This document shows, piece after piece, positions 23,758-35,206 of a stretch of 64,000 nt of DNA. The stretch is from assembly GCF_000001735.4 (NCBI RefSeq), contig NC_003074.8, positions 17,615,261 through 17,679,260 of the forward strand. The letters run 5' to 3'. Each line of letters starts with the position of its first letter. Positions within the stretch are counted from its first letter, which is position 1. Source of the stretch: Arabidopsis thaliana. Its lineage: Eukaryota; Streptophyta; Magnoliopsida; Brassicales; Brassicaceae. The notes below the pieces were generated by a model. It made no database searches. It was not told the DNA's origin and saw only the letters and a list, made by a program, of their open reading frames with translations. The translations under genes and the position numbers were made by a program.

Positions 23758-25107
23758 TTCAAAACTTTCACCAAATAAAAAACCTTCAAAGACGTTGGTG
23801 AACCAATCAAAGATCAAAGTTTGTCACTTGTTAAACTAAAGTATAAAGAATCTGGATTGAGAAACAGATCAAAAACCAAAAGTCAATGAGATCTACAATA
23901 CAATGTGGAATCATTTCCAAAACCCTTCCAATAAAATCATAACACCAACGTAATCAGATATCGCATAGTTTCAGTTAACTACAACTGTTAAGTCTTTCTT
24001 TCACTAAAATCGAACCTAAATCATACTTCGCGAAAATCAAACATAAAAGCATGGTTTTGACACAAAGTAGACAAAACCCAGATGTAATTCAACACTAGCT
24101 GCGTCGAAGAGATTAAAGGGCTTATTGAATGATTCTAACTACAGAGAAGAAATTGCCAGAAACTTGATACAAAGGTGGATGATTTCCCCAAAAGTTAAAA
24201 AGCGAAACTTTAGAAGATCAGACAGAGCTTACCAGATCAAGGGCTCAAATAGACTATCGAATAAGATTCCTGATTTCAAGGAATTTGATGTTTTTGTTCT
24301 TGCGGATCTTCTCAGCGATCGCCCATGGAAGATCCTTTGTTTTCCCTTTTCTTCTCTCTCGATGATCTTAGGAAAGGCAAAACAATATTTAAAAAGACTG
24401 AGATTTTAGAATTAAAAATTATTTTTTCATATATTTCAACATTGCGTGAATTTGCTGTATAACCAAAATCTAATATAAAATTAATAATATAACACTATAT
24501 TCAAAAATATTAAGAAACTAACATATTGAAGTAGTGAAAAGACAAAATGGTACAACATTGAGAGACACGCGCTAAAGAGGATGTGATGAGATGTGTGGAA
24601 GAAGAGACAATAATCCAATGTTAAAAAAATAATATTACTCCAAATGATTTTAATTGTTGAATTAGTGCTATAAAAATAACTAATTAAATTTTAAAATAGT
24701 TTTATAAAAACATAAATTTTTTATAATTTAATACAAATTATTTAAAATAGTGAATAATGTTTTGTATAAAACAGACAAATAAAATAGTATAGAATGAAAC
24801 TAAATAGTATAGAACAAAACGTAGATCCAAATGACTGAATTAAACCGCTTTGATCAAAAAATACTATACCCTAAGATACAACATTGGCAACCCAAATAAC
24901 CAAGATTAATTGTAGCGGTGACGTTGACGATGGTAACATTCTGACAGTTTTTTTTACCCATTCGTTAATCAATAGTTTAAACAGACAAACAAATCGAAAT
25001 CGAATGAATTGGTTTGTTTGTAGGATAAGTTAATAGAATTACAGAAACATTTTCTGGGCAAATCAAAGAAGTTGGAATCTTTAATAGACGTCATCGGTGA
25101 TGCAAAC

Positions 25108-25112
<5 letters not shown>

Positions 25113-25152
<40 letters not shown>
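25113..25152. repeat. (GA)n microsatellite
   Basis: About 20 consecutive GA units followed by imperfect purine-rich sequence to about 25240. Open frames on both strands here are artefacts of the repeat (Arg-Glu and Leu-Ser tracts). Confidence 0.9.
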
Positions 25153-25156
<4 letters not shown>

Positions 25157-26179
25157 AGAAGAAAGAGAGTTACAATTAGACTGGAGAAAAAATATCGAAA
25201 AAGAGAGAGGAAAGAGGAAAAGAAAAGAGAGAAATGGGCAAAATTGGAAATAGTATACAAAATACAAAATATATCAGCCATCTCTTTTGTTGATGTCATT
25301 TTCTTAATTATAATATTTTTGTGCGTTAGTTTTGCCAATTGCCCTTCAACATTTTGATATTTAATACGCAAAATTTAAGTTGTTTTAATATTATATTATT
25401 TTATTCACTAAGACAATGTTAATTTAATATTGCATTAATCTTAAGTAATACTATAAATAAAAATAATATTAATATACAAGTTAAATTCATGCATAATGGA
25501 GCTTGAATATATAGATAAATTTTTTTGATGATATATAAAAGAAAGAATTAAAACTAATGATATCTAAACTATCTAATTAATATTTTAAATTAAAAAAAAT
25601 TTTGATTTATCACAAACAATGTTAGCCACTAAAAAAATGTGTATGAGAGAGAGTGTGTTTCTAATGTAGAACCATAGAATTCTCAAATAAAAACTAGTTC
25701 TAAAAGATTTGTCTTGAAAAATAGTTTTATTTATTTAATTTAATTACTTTTAATGGGAATATCTTAACTTGGAATTTTGAATGGATATGTTCTAATAGCT
25801 TTATTTCATGAATTTTACTCTTTTACTTCTATAGCGCACAAGCCCGGCCCGAAGCAGAAGCCCAAAAAGCAAAGGTTTCCGACAGCAGATTTTATAAAAA
25901 AAATTAGGGGCATCAAATTTGAGAAGGTCCTTTAGTGTAGTGGTTTAGTGGTGTGTCCTCCTTATAATGTTTATTTTGGCATTTAAACAAAAACGAAAAC
26001 TCAAAATAAAAATTAAATAATTATTTACTAAACAATTTAATTTCAAAACATTAATTCTCTCTATTCTACAACGATTTGTTTTTCTTCTTTGTTCATCACT
26101 ATCAAAACTCTATAAAAAATATATTTTAGTTTCTTCTCCACATTAATCTCTTACACTAGTTGTTTTCTATCTTCTAGTC

Positions 26180-26458
26180 GAAGTGTTGGAACTTTTGAAA
26201 AGAATGGATGGTTGTTATCCAAACACATTGATCGTTTATCGTATACTACTCACCATTCTGGTTTCAGTTGCTTCCACGAAGATAAATTTTTTAAAATTAA
26301 AACTCATAAAAAATTATTTACGTTCGACTATATCTCAAGAGCGATTGAATGGTTTGGCGCTGATATCTATAGAACATGAACTGGTTGATAAGCTCGATTA
26401 TAAAAAATTTGCAGGAGCAAAAGTAAGAATGATTATGTTTCGCAATAAAGAAAAATGA
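26180..26458 (+). pseudogene. hAT-family transposase remnant (C-terminal dimerisation domain)
   Basis: An open frame of about 90 codons reads KLIKNYLRSTISQERLNGLA followed by LISIEHELVDKLDY. This is the hallmark of the C-terminal dimerisation region of hAT / TTF-type zinc finger transposase-like proteins. The segment before it (YRILLTILVSVAS) also fits that family. The rest of a transposase (zinc finger, catalytic core) is missing on the left, so it is a fragment. It has no recognisable promoter or splice partner. Confidence 0.7.
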
Positions 26459-27245
26459 AAATTCTGTTTTTTTTGCTTGTAATGAGATTTCTCTATAGAA
26501 ATCGGATCTATTCGAGGAAATTGTCTCTAAGCATAAAGTATTTGAACTTTATTTTGGTATAATCTAGGATAACATGCATGTATTTTTGAACGTCTAAAGA
26601 ATCTCAGACACACAAACCAACTTTTATGATGCGAATGCAAATCTGCTGAATTGCTACAAACTTGTTTTTAATTCTGCACGTCATTTTAGAAACATTATGT
26701 ACTGTGTACAGCACTTGCCTTTGATTTTCTTCTATCCAGGACTTGCCATATTTGGCCTATAAGGCTTTATTGTAATATTATTTCTCTTTTTATTATAAAT
26801 ATCAAAGAGAAAAACGATATGTTGTCGCCATGTTCTTTCTATTGTTTGCTCACACTAAACCGTTTATTATATTTTTACATACCAAACAAAACTATCAAGA
26901 AAGCTTCAACTTTTAATTATATTTTTTCACAGTTGGCAAAATGAAAAATCAATATTGCCCACTAGATCGTCACACTAATATGTGTTTAGAGTTTTAGGAG
27001 TTTTGCTGTCCAAAGTTTTTAATTAATTAAACAAGATAATGGCATAAAATATGAAAAAACAAACATAGTTAAATTTGTAGCATATTTTCTGTGGGACGTC
27101 AATTTAGAGCAACATGCTATATTTTATTTAGTTATAAATATAAAAAAATTTATTTAAGAAGTACGTTTTATGTAATTTAAAATTCGTGTTAAATTTTATT
27201 ATATATAGTCACACTGTAATATGGCTAGATAATGGTTAAATTATA

Positions 27246-27472
27246 CTTCCTCTGTTCTAAGATATTTGATGTTTTGAGTTTATAATTTGTTCCACTAAAA
27301 TTGATGTTATGTAAAGATATCATCATTAATTTAGTTTGTGACCAATAAAAGTAGGAGAGAAGTAATAATAATACTATTAAACTAACAAAATAATAATTAA
27401 AAAATACAAAAGTTATTTTTTCTTAATAGATGTGCAAAACTCAAAACATCAAATTTCCTAGAACAGAGGGAA
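27246..27472. mobile_element. Stowaway/mariner-like MITE
   Basis: About 227 bases between TA dinucleotides. The left terminus CTTCCTCTGTTCTAAGATAT and the inverse of the right terminus TTCCCTCTGTTCTAGGAAAT match, and the match continues through TTTGATGTTTTGAGTTT. That makes terminal inverted repeats of nearly 40 bases. There is no open frame. Its ends share CCTCTGTTC with the element at 7930-8184. Confidence 0.85.
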
Positions 27473-29107
27473 TATGTATCTTCATTTTTGGTTTTTGATC
27501 AACATGTATATTTTTTCTTTTTTTAATAAATCGACATGTATCTTCATTTCTATCTATATATTATTACTAAAACAATTTTTTGGGGTTTGAAGTTCTCTAA
27601 CACCATTTCGGGGTTTAAGGTTTATGTTCACAATCCGTATAACGCCTTTAAATGCTTGACGAACATGCATGATGCATCTAGATCGAATATCTTTTGTTAA
27701 ACACTGGCTCGACCTAATCCCATTCTTTAAAGAATGTGTGTTGCTGCCGTGTTGACAGCTAGTTTGATCGGTGTAGGCTCTTGAACAGTATTCAACAAAT
27801 CGATGTGCCTCACTTATTGCTCAAAGTGTTCTGAAAGAAAATCGTATTCAATCGTATATTGGACAAGGAGGTCCAAGATATGGTTTGATGTCCTAATCGA
27901 GCTTGATGCTCAATATCATTTATTTGCTTTATGATTGCTTTTTCGTATTGGTTTATGATTGAATTATTTCTCCGACCACAACAAAAACATTTTTTTTTTC
28001 ATTAAAACTCAATAGTCAAACAATCGTACCATGAAAATATCTTAAATTCAATACCTTTTCTCATGTCTAACAGGGTTGTAACACGCCTTGAAATGTCATC
28101 AGCTGATGATGCTGCTGTACATGAATCAATTTAATTTGTTTATTTTCGTCAATGAGGATTACTTATATTAAACTATGACTTTACTAAAGACAAATTGCAC
28201 ATAATCTATAGAAATATATATTCCCTCATCCTCTGGTAATCCTTTCTTGGTCTACTATAAGATTTATTCAATACTCAAACTTTAATGTCGAAACTAAAAC
28301 TGTCATAGAGAACAAATATATAGCCACACAATAATAATTATCCGATTTTCAAATTTCTTTGGAAATTTTCTCGTTGAATCTACCGTAAATCAAATATGAA
28401 TTAGTTATTAGTTCAAGGAATAAGATTATGAAATTTCACCACACACACAAAAAGCCCTTTTTCAATAACGAGTTATGATTATATCCATAAATATTAAAAC
28501 AATGAAAGTATAATAATCTTTAAAATAAGCTTAAAAATTGTTTTGATAAATGATCTTATATTGTTGTTTTACCCTCATCATTTTGTACATGCATGATGAT
28601 ACAAAACTACCAAACACTTCTTTAGTTTTGTTTTGTCAAACACTATTCTTTCTTTCTATGCAATTATATCTCTGTTGTCTTCATTCTATTTCTCTCTGTA
28701 CTTCTTTTTTATTTTTCTTCTTAAAATCATATTCGTACATAAATTTTAAATATTGCTATCAGTTGATGAAATTTCTTTTTAGAAAATCATTAATATCTTT
28801 TCATCTCGTAGATATAAAATATTCGAATATCCTATGATCATTTCTATTTGACAACATATCCAATGATTATCATAATAATTATTAAATTTACTAACTATGT
28901 TAAAGAGTAAGTAGTTAAATAAATAGTTTGGTAGTTAGTATCAGTTATCAAACCAGAGAGAATCTTTTAGACTCGATCAAACAAAGACCTTCCATTACAA
29001 AACCTCAAAAGTTGAAGTCAATAAAAATCTCTTACAACCACAACAACTTCTCAGATTCTTCTTCGCTTTGTTGTTCGTTCTCTTCTTCAAGCTCTCTGTC
29101 TCTCCAA

Positions 29108-30703
29108 ATGGGCGACACCGGTAGACACAAATGGTTCTCCTTCCACCACCACCGTTCAGCCTCCGCCACAACTATGCCACAACACAACAGCCCCGGCGAA
29201 ACTCCAACAGAGTTCCTCTGTCCCATCACCGGCTTTTTGATGTCAGACCCCGTCGTCGTCGCTTCTGGTCAAACATTTGAACGTATCTCCGTCCAAGTTT
29301 GCCGGAATCTCAGTTTTGCTCCAAAGCTTCACGACGGAACTCAACCAGATTTATCCACCGTAATCCCAAATCTCGCCATGAAATCAACAATTTTAAGCTG
29401 GTGCGATCGGAACAAAATGGAACATCCTCGTCCTCCTGATTACGCTTACGTCGAAGGTGTTGTTCGTACCCGAATGGATTCACTTCCTCCGGGTTCGGGT
29501 CATCGGATCGCTAAATCCGAAATCTTACCACCGGTGGCTGAGAATTCAAATTCAAATTCAGATTACGATTCCGTGATGGGAGCGATTCGATCTCGTTCAA
29601 GGACTTCATTATCGTCAACTACTTCTCTTCCACTTCACCAAACCCGACCCATTAATCACTCGACCCGGATCCAAAGCTCATTCTCTACATCGGATTATTC
29701 ATCTTTTCCTCCGATGTCACCGGAAGAAGAAGAGATCTACAACAAATTGACAAGTGTTGACACAATCGATCACGAGCAAGGTCTGATTCAGCTAAGGAAG
29801 ACGACGAGATCAAACGAGACCACGAGAATCTCTCTTTGTACTGATCGGATTCTCTCATTACTCCGATCTCTGATCGTTTCACGGTACAACATCGTGCAAA
29901 CAAACGCCGCCGCGTCGATTGTTAATCTCTCGTTAGAGAAACCTAACAAATTGAAAATCGTACGGTCAGGATTCGTTCCTTTGTTGATTGATGTTTTGAA
30001 ATCGGGATCAACGGAGGCGCAAGAGCATGTAATCGGAGCTTTGTTTAGTTTAGCGGTTGAAGAAGAGAACAAGATGGTGATCGGAGTTCTTGGTGCGGTG
30101 GAGCCGCTTCTTCACGCGCTTCGTTCATCGGAGAGTGAGAGAGCTCGTCAAGACGCGGCGCTTGCGCTTTATCATTTGTCGTTGATTCCGAATAACCGAA
30201 GTAGGCTGGTTAAAGCCGGTGCAGTGCCGATGATGCTGTCTATGATCAGATCCGGTGAATCGGCGAGCAGGATTCTTTTATTACTGTGTAATCTGGCGGC
30301 TTGTTCGGAAGGAAAAGGTGCGATGCTTGACGGGAATGCGGTGTCGATACTGGTTGGGAAATTGCGAGAAAGTGGAGGAGCTGAGTCAGACGCGGCGGCG
30401 CGTGAGAATTGCGTCGGGGCTTTGTTGACGTTGAGTGTAGGGAATATGAGGTTTAGAGGATTGGCGAGTGAGGCGGGTGCGGAGGAGATTTTGACGGAAA
30501 TTGTGGAGAGCGAGAGCGGAAGCGGGCGGTTGAAGGAGAAAGCTTCAAAGATTCTACAGACATTGAGAGGCGGAGGGAGTGAATTCGGTGAAGGAGCGGA
30601 GGCGCGTGAGTGGAACCGTATGTTGGAAGCGAGTGGGCTAAGTCGTTCTCAGTTTCAACAAGGAGGGCAAAAAGGGGGTTTTGCTTATTCCTCTCAGTTT
30701 TAG
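29108..30703 (+). CDS. PUB39: PUB39, U-box E3 ubiquitin ligase with ARM repeats
   Basis: A single exon of 531 residues from the ATG at 29108. A U-box begins near residue 34 ([20 protein letters not shown]) and runs to about 110. A Ser-rich linker follows, then armadillo repeats from about residue 230 ([54 protein letters not shown]) to about 500. The U-box recruits an E2 enzyme and the ARM repeats bind substrate; the substrate is unknown. The open frame runs 60 codons further upstream without an ATG. The start at 29108 (MGDTGRHKW) is preferred over the ATG at 29174 because sister U-box/ARM proteins begin with a similar M-G-x-x-G-R-x-K-W. The gene corresponds to At3g47820 by position. Confidence 0.93.
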
Positions 30704-31808
30704 CTCTATTCAATTTTTTTATTTTCATTTTCTTATCTCTTTTCTTGTTGGTAAATTTTTTTCTCAAATATTTGTTTTTTTTTCACTCTTTTTTGTGACT
30801 AATATTTTGGGAGTGAATTTGTAATATCTGATTTTAATCTTCTTTAATTTGTCATTTCTAATGAAACGACAAACAGTAAAATGTTGATTATTTCGTTTGT
30901 AAAGAGTTGCTCTTGTTTAATTTGTGAAAACGTTAGACAAACAAAAGTCGTCTCGTGGAGAGTTACTCTGTTTGGTGTACCGTCTTCAGATCTTTTGATT
31001 AAAGTACGTAATATAAGATTTGGAACGAAGATTTAGTCGTTGGTCAAATAATTCTAAGGTCAACGTTTCAAAGTGTACCAAGTTGGAATATTCTACAATT
31101 ATTTTGCCTGAAGTCATGTAATCCAATCGCCAATTTGCCATTCGTCATGCAAACACGTCATGGGTACATAGCCACACATACTCTATGGACCCTATTTATA
31201 TGTTACGAGAATAGCTGGACGTGTTGAATCTTCTTTCTGCTAGAGAATTAACCACGAGCGAATTACACTAGTGTTAGACAGTGTCTGGTACAACCGTACA
31301 AGTGACAACATTCCACTATTAATTAGAAATTAAACTCTTGTTGCATGGTAAGAAACAATTTGTTTTTAGGTTAACTTTTCAGGAGTTATGGACTGAGAGG
31401 CCCATACATCTCTCCATGGATATGAAACAATTTTTGATCTTTTGCTTGATGCCTTAACATGCCAGAAATAAAAATGCTAGGTGACATTTTCTTTCTTTTT
31501 TATTTTTATTATGCTAGATGACATTATCATTGAGGCATAACCGTTGTATTGGTTTAGTATTGCCGTTGTTGCTTCTCCTGAACTCAGGGACTTTAATTTT
31601 ATTGAACCGGCCCCTGGATTGAATAAAAAAATAAAATTTTGCACCCAAAACCCAAAACAAAAAAAAAAGGAACCGGATCTAATTTATACCGAGAATTTAG
31701 TCAACCGGCCCAGATTTCACTAAATTTTGTGGGTAAGAAATAAATCACTTCAAAACAAGAAGAGTAAACCGATCTGAATATTGCACCGGTCAGTCGTTTT
31801 CCTACGAG
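30704..31808. other. Spacer between PUB39 and the DNA glycosylase gene
   Basis: This holds the PUB39 3' UTR (T-rich to about 30840) and the glycosylase promoter. No open frame, repeat family or RNA gene is recognisable. Confidence 0.5.
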
Positions 31809-33086
31809 ATGAGTAAAGCCCAAAAACGGAAACGCCTAAACAAATACGACGGCGAATCAAAAACTCCGGCCAATAAATCAACCGTCGACGGCGGCAATCC
31901 TTACCCTACACTACTTAGACCTACCGCTGAAGAATGCCGAGACGTAAGGGATGCTTTGTTGTCTCTCCATGGATTCCCTCCCGAATTCGCTAATTACCGC
32001 CGTCAAAGACTCCGATCATTCTCCGCCGTCGATGATCACGATACACAGTGTAATCTGAAATCTGAGACATTGAATGAAACGGAAGAGGAGAGTGTACTTG
32101 ATGGGCTTGTTAAGATTCTTCTCTCGCAGAATACAACTGAGAGCAATTCCCAAAGGGCTTTTGCTTCTCTTAAAGCTACATTTCCGAAATGGGATGACGT
32201 AAGTGCTATGTATTGTGAAGGTTTAAGTATTGTGATGTTAATTATAGTTATGAGTTTAGGTTAAGATTTAGTTATGGATCAATCATCAATGCATAGAAAT
32301 AGTTCAATTAAAGCATGTTCTTGGACAAAATTGGGAAACTCTGAGCTTAAAACTCTTTAAGATTTTGGTTAAACGTTTTGAGAAAATGTATATTGCCAAT
32401 GTAGGTTTTGAATGCTGAGTCTAAATCAATTGAGAATGCTATAAGATGTGGAGGATTGGCACCGAAAAAGGCGGTGTGTATCAAGAACATATTGAACCGT
32501 TTGCAGAACGAAAGAGGTAGATTGTGCTTGGAGTATCTGCGAGGTTTATCGGTCGAAGAAGTAAAAACCGAGCTCTCTCATTTTAAAGGAGTAGGACCTA
32601 AAACGGTAATAGCCTCGCTCACTCGATAGAAACTATCTTAAGCTTCTTATTCATAGTCCTTTAGACACCTAACTCTTGGTAACGATGTAACGATCATTGG
32701 CAGGTTTCTTGTGTTCTGATGTTCAATCTCCAGCACAATGATTTCCCAGTAGACACTCATGTGAGTGTTTCTTGTTTATTCTTGGCTTTTGGTGTTTGTT
32801 TTTCATTGAGTCAAGCAGATCACTAATGAGATACAAACCCCGACTGAAACAGGTGTTTGAGATCGCAAAGGCGTTAGGTTGGGTTCCGAAAACCGCAGAC
32901 AGGAACAAAACGTATGTTCATCTCAACCGCAAGATCCCTGATGAGCTCAAGTTTGATCTGAACTGTCTGTTATATACACATGGTAAGATCTGCAGCAATT
33001 GCAAGAAGAATGTTGCTAAACCAAAAGCTAAAGTGGCATCTCCTGATGATTGCCCTCTTGTTGGTTTTTATGATTTAATAGTTTAG
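31809..33086 (+). CDS. EndoIII-like HhH-GPD DNA glycosylase
   Basis: Four exons give 293 residues: 31809..32198, 32405..32605, 32704..32760, 32853..33086. HhH-GPD glycosylases excise damaged or modified bases in base-excision repair. A helix-hairpin-helix reads LSHFKGVGPKT, with Lys196 in the place of the catalytic Lys of endonuclease III. The catalytic Asp is in PVDTH (Asp214). Their spacing of 18 equals that of the bacterial enzyme (Lys120, Asp138). The N-terminus is basic (KAQKRKRLNK), perhaps a nuclear signal. The C-terminal Cys pattern (LNCLL, KICSNCKKN, DDCPL) departs from the usual C-x6-C-x2-C-x5-C iron-sulfur spacing. It corresponds to At3g47830 by position. The target base is unknown; it is much shorter than DEMETER/ROS1. 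Confidence 0.9.
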
Positions 33087-33460
33087 ATTATCAGAATTAG
33101 AACTCTTTTGTTGACTTGTTGCTCTTAATCTGATAAATTATAAAACAGATTATTAAAATGACACAATCGCGTCTGTTCTATACGACATACTCGAGCTCAT
33201 TAGTTTTGCATCCAATACCAGATTCATAACATCACAACAGAAGAGGTCTACAAATGTATACTATATAACTTCGGGGTCAAAATGAAATTATTCTTAAGGT
33301 ATGGGTCAAAAACAGAAAACGAAAATTACAATTTAATAAGTTCATTATTGAGAAATTTGCAGAAAAAGACCTTTTCGATTTCGTCTCCATTGATGATATT
33401 CGATAGTTAGTGGCTAATTTGCTATCATCTCACTGCTTCAATTTTGGCTCCTCATCGGAA
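33087..33460. other. Spacer between the glycosylase and SDH7 genes
   Basis: 374 bases with the glycosylase 3' UTR and the SDH7 promoter and leader. No further feature is seen. Confidence 0.5.
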
Positions 33461-34569
33461 ATGGCGTTTTTACTCAACACCTCGATTTCATCTCACCTCC
33501 GATCTTCTTCCCAGGTTTTGTTCTTGGATCGAATCGAATCTCTTTTAACGGATATAGTTCGATTCTTATATTTATGACAAAATCGTTTGATCTTTATGCA
33601 GAAGACGGATGGTGCTTTAGCTCAATCCCGTCGCGGGTTCCATGTGGAGCTAGGTGCTCGTGAGAAAGCTGTAAGTATCTCTTACATTTATATCTGTTAT
33701 AGGGTAGGGATCAGGGATCGATTCGGTCAGATTAGATTGTTTAGAAAAGGAGAAAATTTGTTTTGGAAGGATCTTTGTATGTCAAATAGTAATTGTAGGT
33801 AGTGTAATTGTTCTGAAAGAGCAATACCGAATCGAAATTAGCTGAGGCAAAGAGGGATATGGCTCCTAGAAGATTTGATTTTTTGATAGTTTCTCTGAGA
33901 TTCATGTTTTTCAATGGTTGTCTTTGTTGCAGCTCTTGGCTGAGGATGCATCTTTGAGGAGATTCAAGTCGCATAAGAAAGGTGTTCATAGATTGAAAAG
34001 AATTGGAGATGTGCTCACAGTTGTCGTTGTCGCTGGTATGTGAAGTTATTTTCTTTACATGATCAGTTTCTTTTTTGTTGTGATTCATCTTGTACCATAT
34101 AGGATGAATCTGAACTTGGTAGTCACTGATAAAAGTGTTTAGAGATTCACTTTAGGATGTTTTTTGTTGCGATTCATCTTATAACAGATTTTTCTGTTAT
34201 CGATCAAGAAAAGCTGCAGATGAAAATGTATCCTTAGTTTTCTGAAGATGTTCTTGTGCTTTACCATATTATCTGATCATGTTTTCATATAAACAGTGGA
34301 AGTAAATTGGATAGTAGATAATGTAGTAGCTGGGATGGTTTAGATGGTGGTATCTCGCCAATGGTATCTCCATTGAATTAATGTTATTGCATCCTCTGTT
34401 TAGATATAATCAGCACTTAGTAGAATAGTGTGTGTAGCTCATATAGTTAGGTGTTGATGACATAGTTTTGTGTGTCTTGAGTTGGATTGCCTTCTGATGT
34501 GTGCTTGTTTCAGGATGCTGCTATGAGATCTATGCGAGAGTGATGAGAAAGGAAGCTCAGGCTGCATGA
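33461..34569 (+). CDS. SDH7A: SDH7, plant-specific subunit of mitochondrial complex II
   Basis: Four exons give 93 residues: 33461..33514, 33602..33670, 33933..34035, 34514..34569. The protein is a small plant-specific accessory subunit of succinate dehydrogenase in the inner mitochondrial membrane. The N-terminus ([18 protein letters not shown]) looks like a mitochondrial presequence. The middle is basic ([19 protein letters not shown]), followed by one hydrophobic segment ([15 protein letters not shown]) and a short charged tail. All introns are GT-AG; intron 3 is long (478 bases). The assignment rests on sequence recall and position (At3g47833). A second copy is known elsewhere in Arabidopsis. 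Confidence 0.88.
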
Positions 34570-35206
34570 GGAAGCTCATGAGTTTCTTTATCTCCCTTTT
34601 TAGCAATCTCAGATATTCATCTTGTTACTCATGTTTGGCTTTTGAATAAGTGAAGAAACGAAAAGGATTTTGTAATTGTCCTATGGCGAAACCTTGTATT
34701 TGTCTTCCAGAAATCCAAATCGCTTTACATGGAATCACGAGCTCATTGATTATTGAAATCCAAATTCACTAAAGCATTCTCTGTGCTCTTCTCTTGTAAT
34801 GTATTGTAGAGTTTAACTTTATCGTTGCTTCTGATACTTCATAGTATTCGATATCGAAAATGATAAGTTTTCTTTTGCTATCCATTTTGCGTTCATACAA
34901 TTCTTATTCCTCCGGGTTCATGTTCTATTGTCATCAAGCCAGTTTCCGGATTCACAGATTCTATATTACCTTAACAATTTGTCAGTAGTTTAGTGTAACT
35001 ATTGTAAGAAAAGTTTGTTCTTTTGCTATTACGGAACTTTTAGAATCACATTACAAATTTAGTGAAGGTATCAACCAAAAAATTTCATTTATTTAATTGC
35101 TCCTAGAATCGAAACAAAGATATAGCAGTTGTATGAAAGAAACAACACACACAAAGATTCAAGGAAGCATCTGCTGCTTGAGGGATAGATAGCAACTGAA
35201 TTCGGA
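34570..35206. other. Convergent spacer between SDH7 and the 57-residue protein gene
   Basis: This holds the 3' UTRs of two convergent genes. No coding or repeat signal is evident. Confidence 0.5.

Larger units (their letters stand above)
24410..29107. other. Long AT-rich intergenic region with repeats
   Basis: This is the largest spacer. I see a (GA)n microsatellite at about 25113-25152, a short GC-rich island near 25836-25872, a hAT transposase remnant at 26180-26458 and an inverted-repeat element at 27246-27472. The rest (24.4-25.1, 25.9-26.1, 26.5-27.2 and 27.5-28.9 kb) is AT-rich with no coding signal that I trust. The last few hundred bases are the PUB39 promoter and leader. Confidence 0.6.

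Noticed and set aside
25081..25371. Open frames on both strands over the (GA)n tract
   Set aside because: Low-complexity Arg-Glu and Leu-Ser translations of a microsatellite.
25905..25970. GTGTAGTGGTTTAGTGGTG phrase resembling a tRNA or SINE A box
   Set aside because: No B box at the right distance and no cloverleaf; not called.
27580..27930. Less AT-rich stretch that looked like a gene fragment
   Set aside because: No frame longer than a few tens of codons and no recognisable motif; cannot be supported.
28550..28837. 95-codon frame upstream of PUB39
   Set aside because: AT-rich, Leu/Phe/Ser-heavy translation without family features; likely chance.
28928..29107. 60-codon upstream extension of PUB39
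   Set aside because: Open but without an ATG; the first codon is TTG. Taken as 5' leader.
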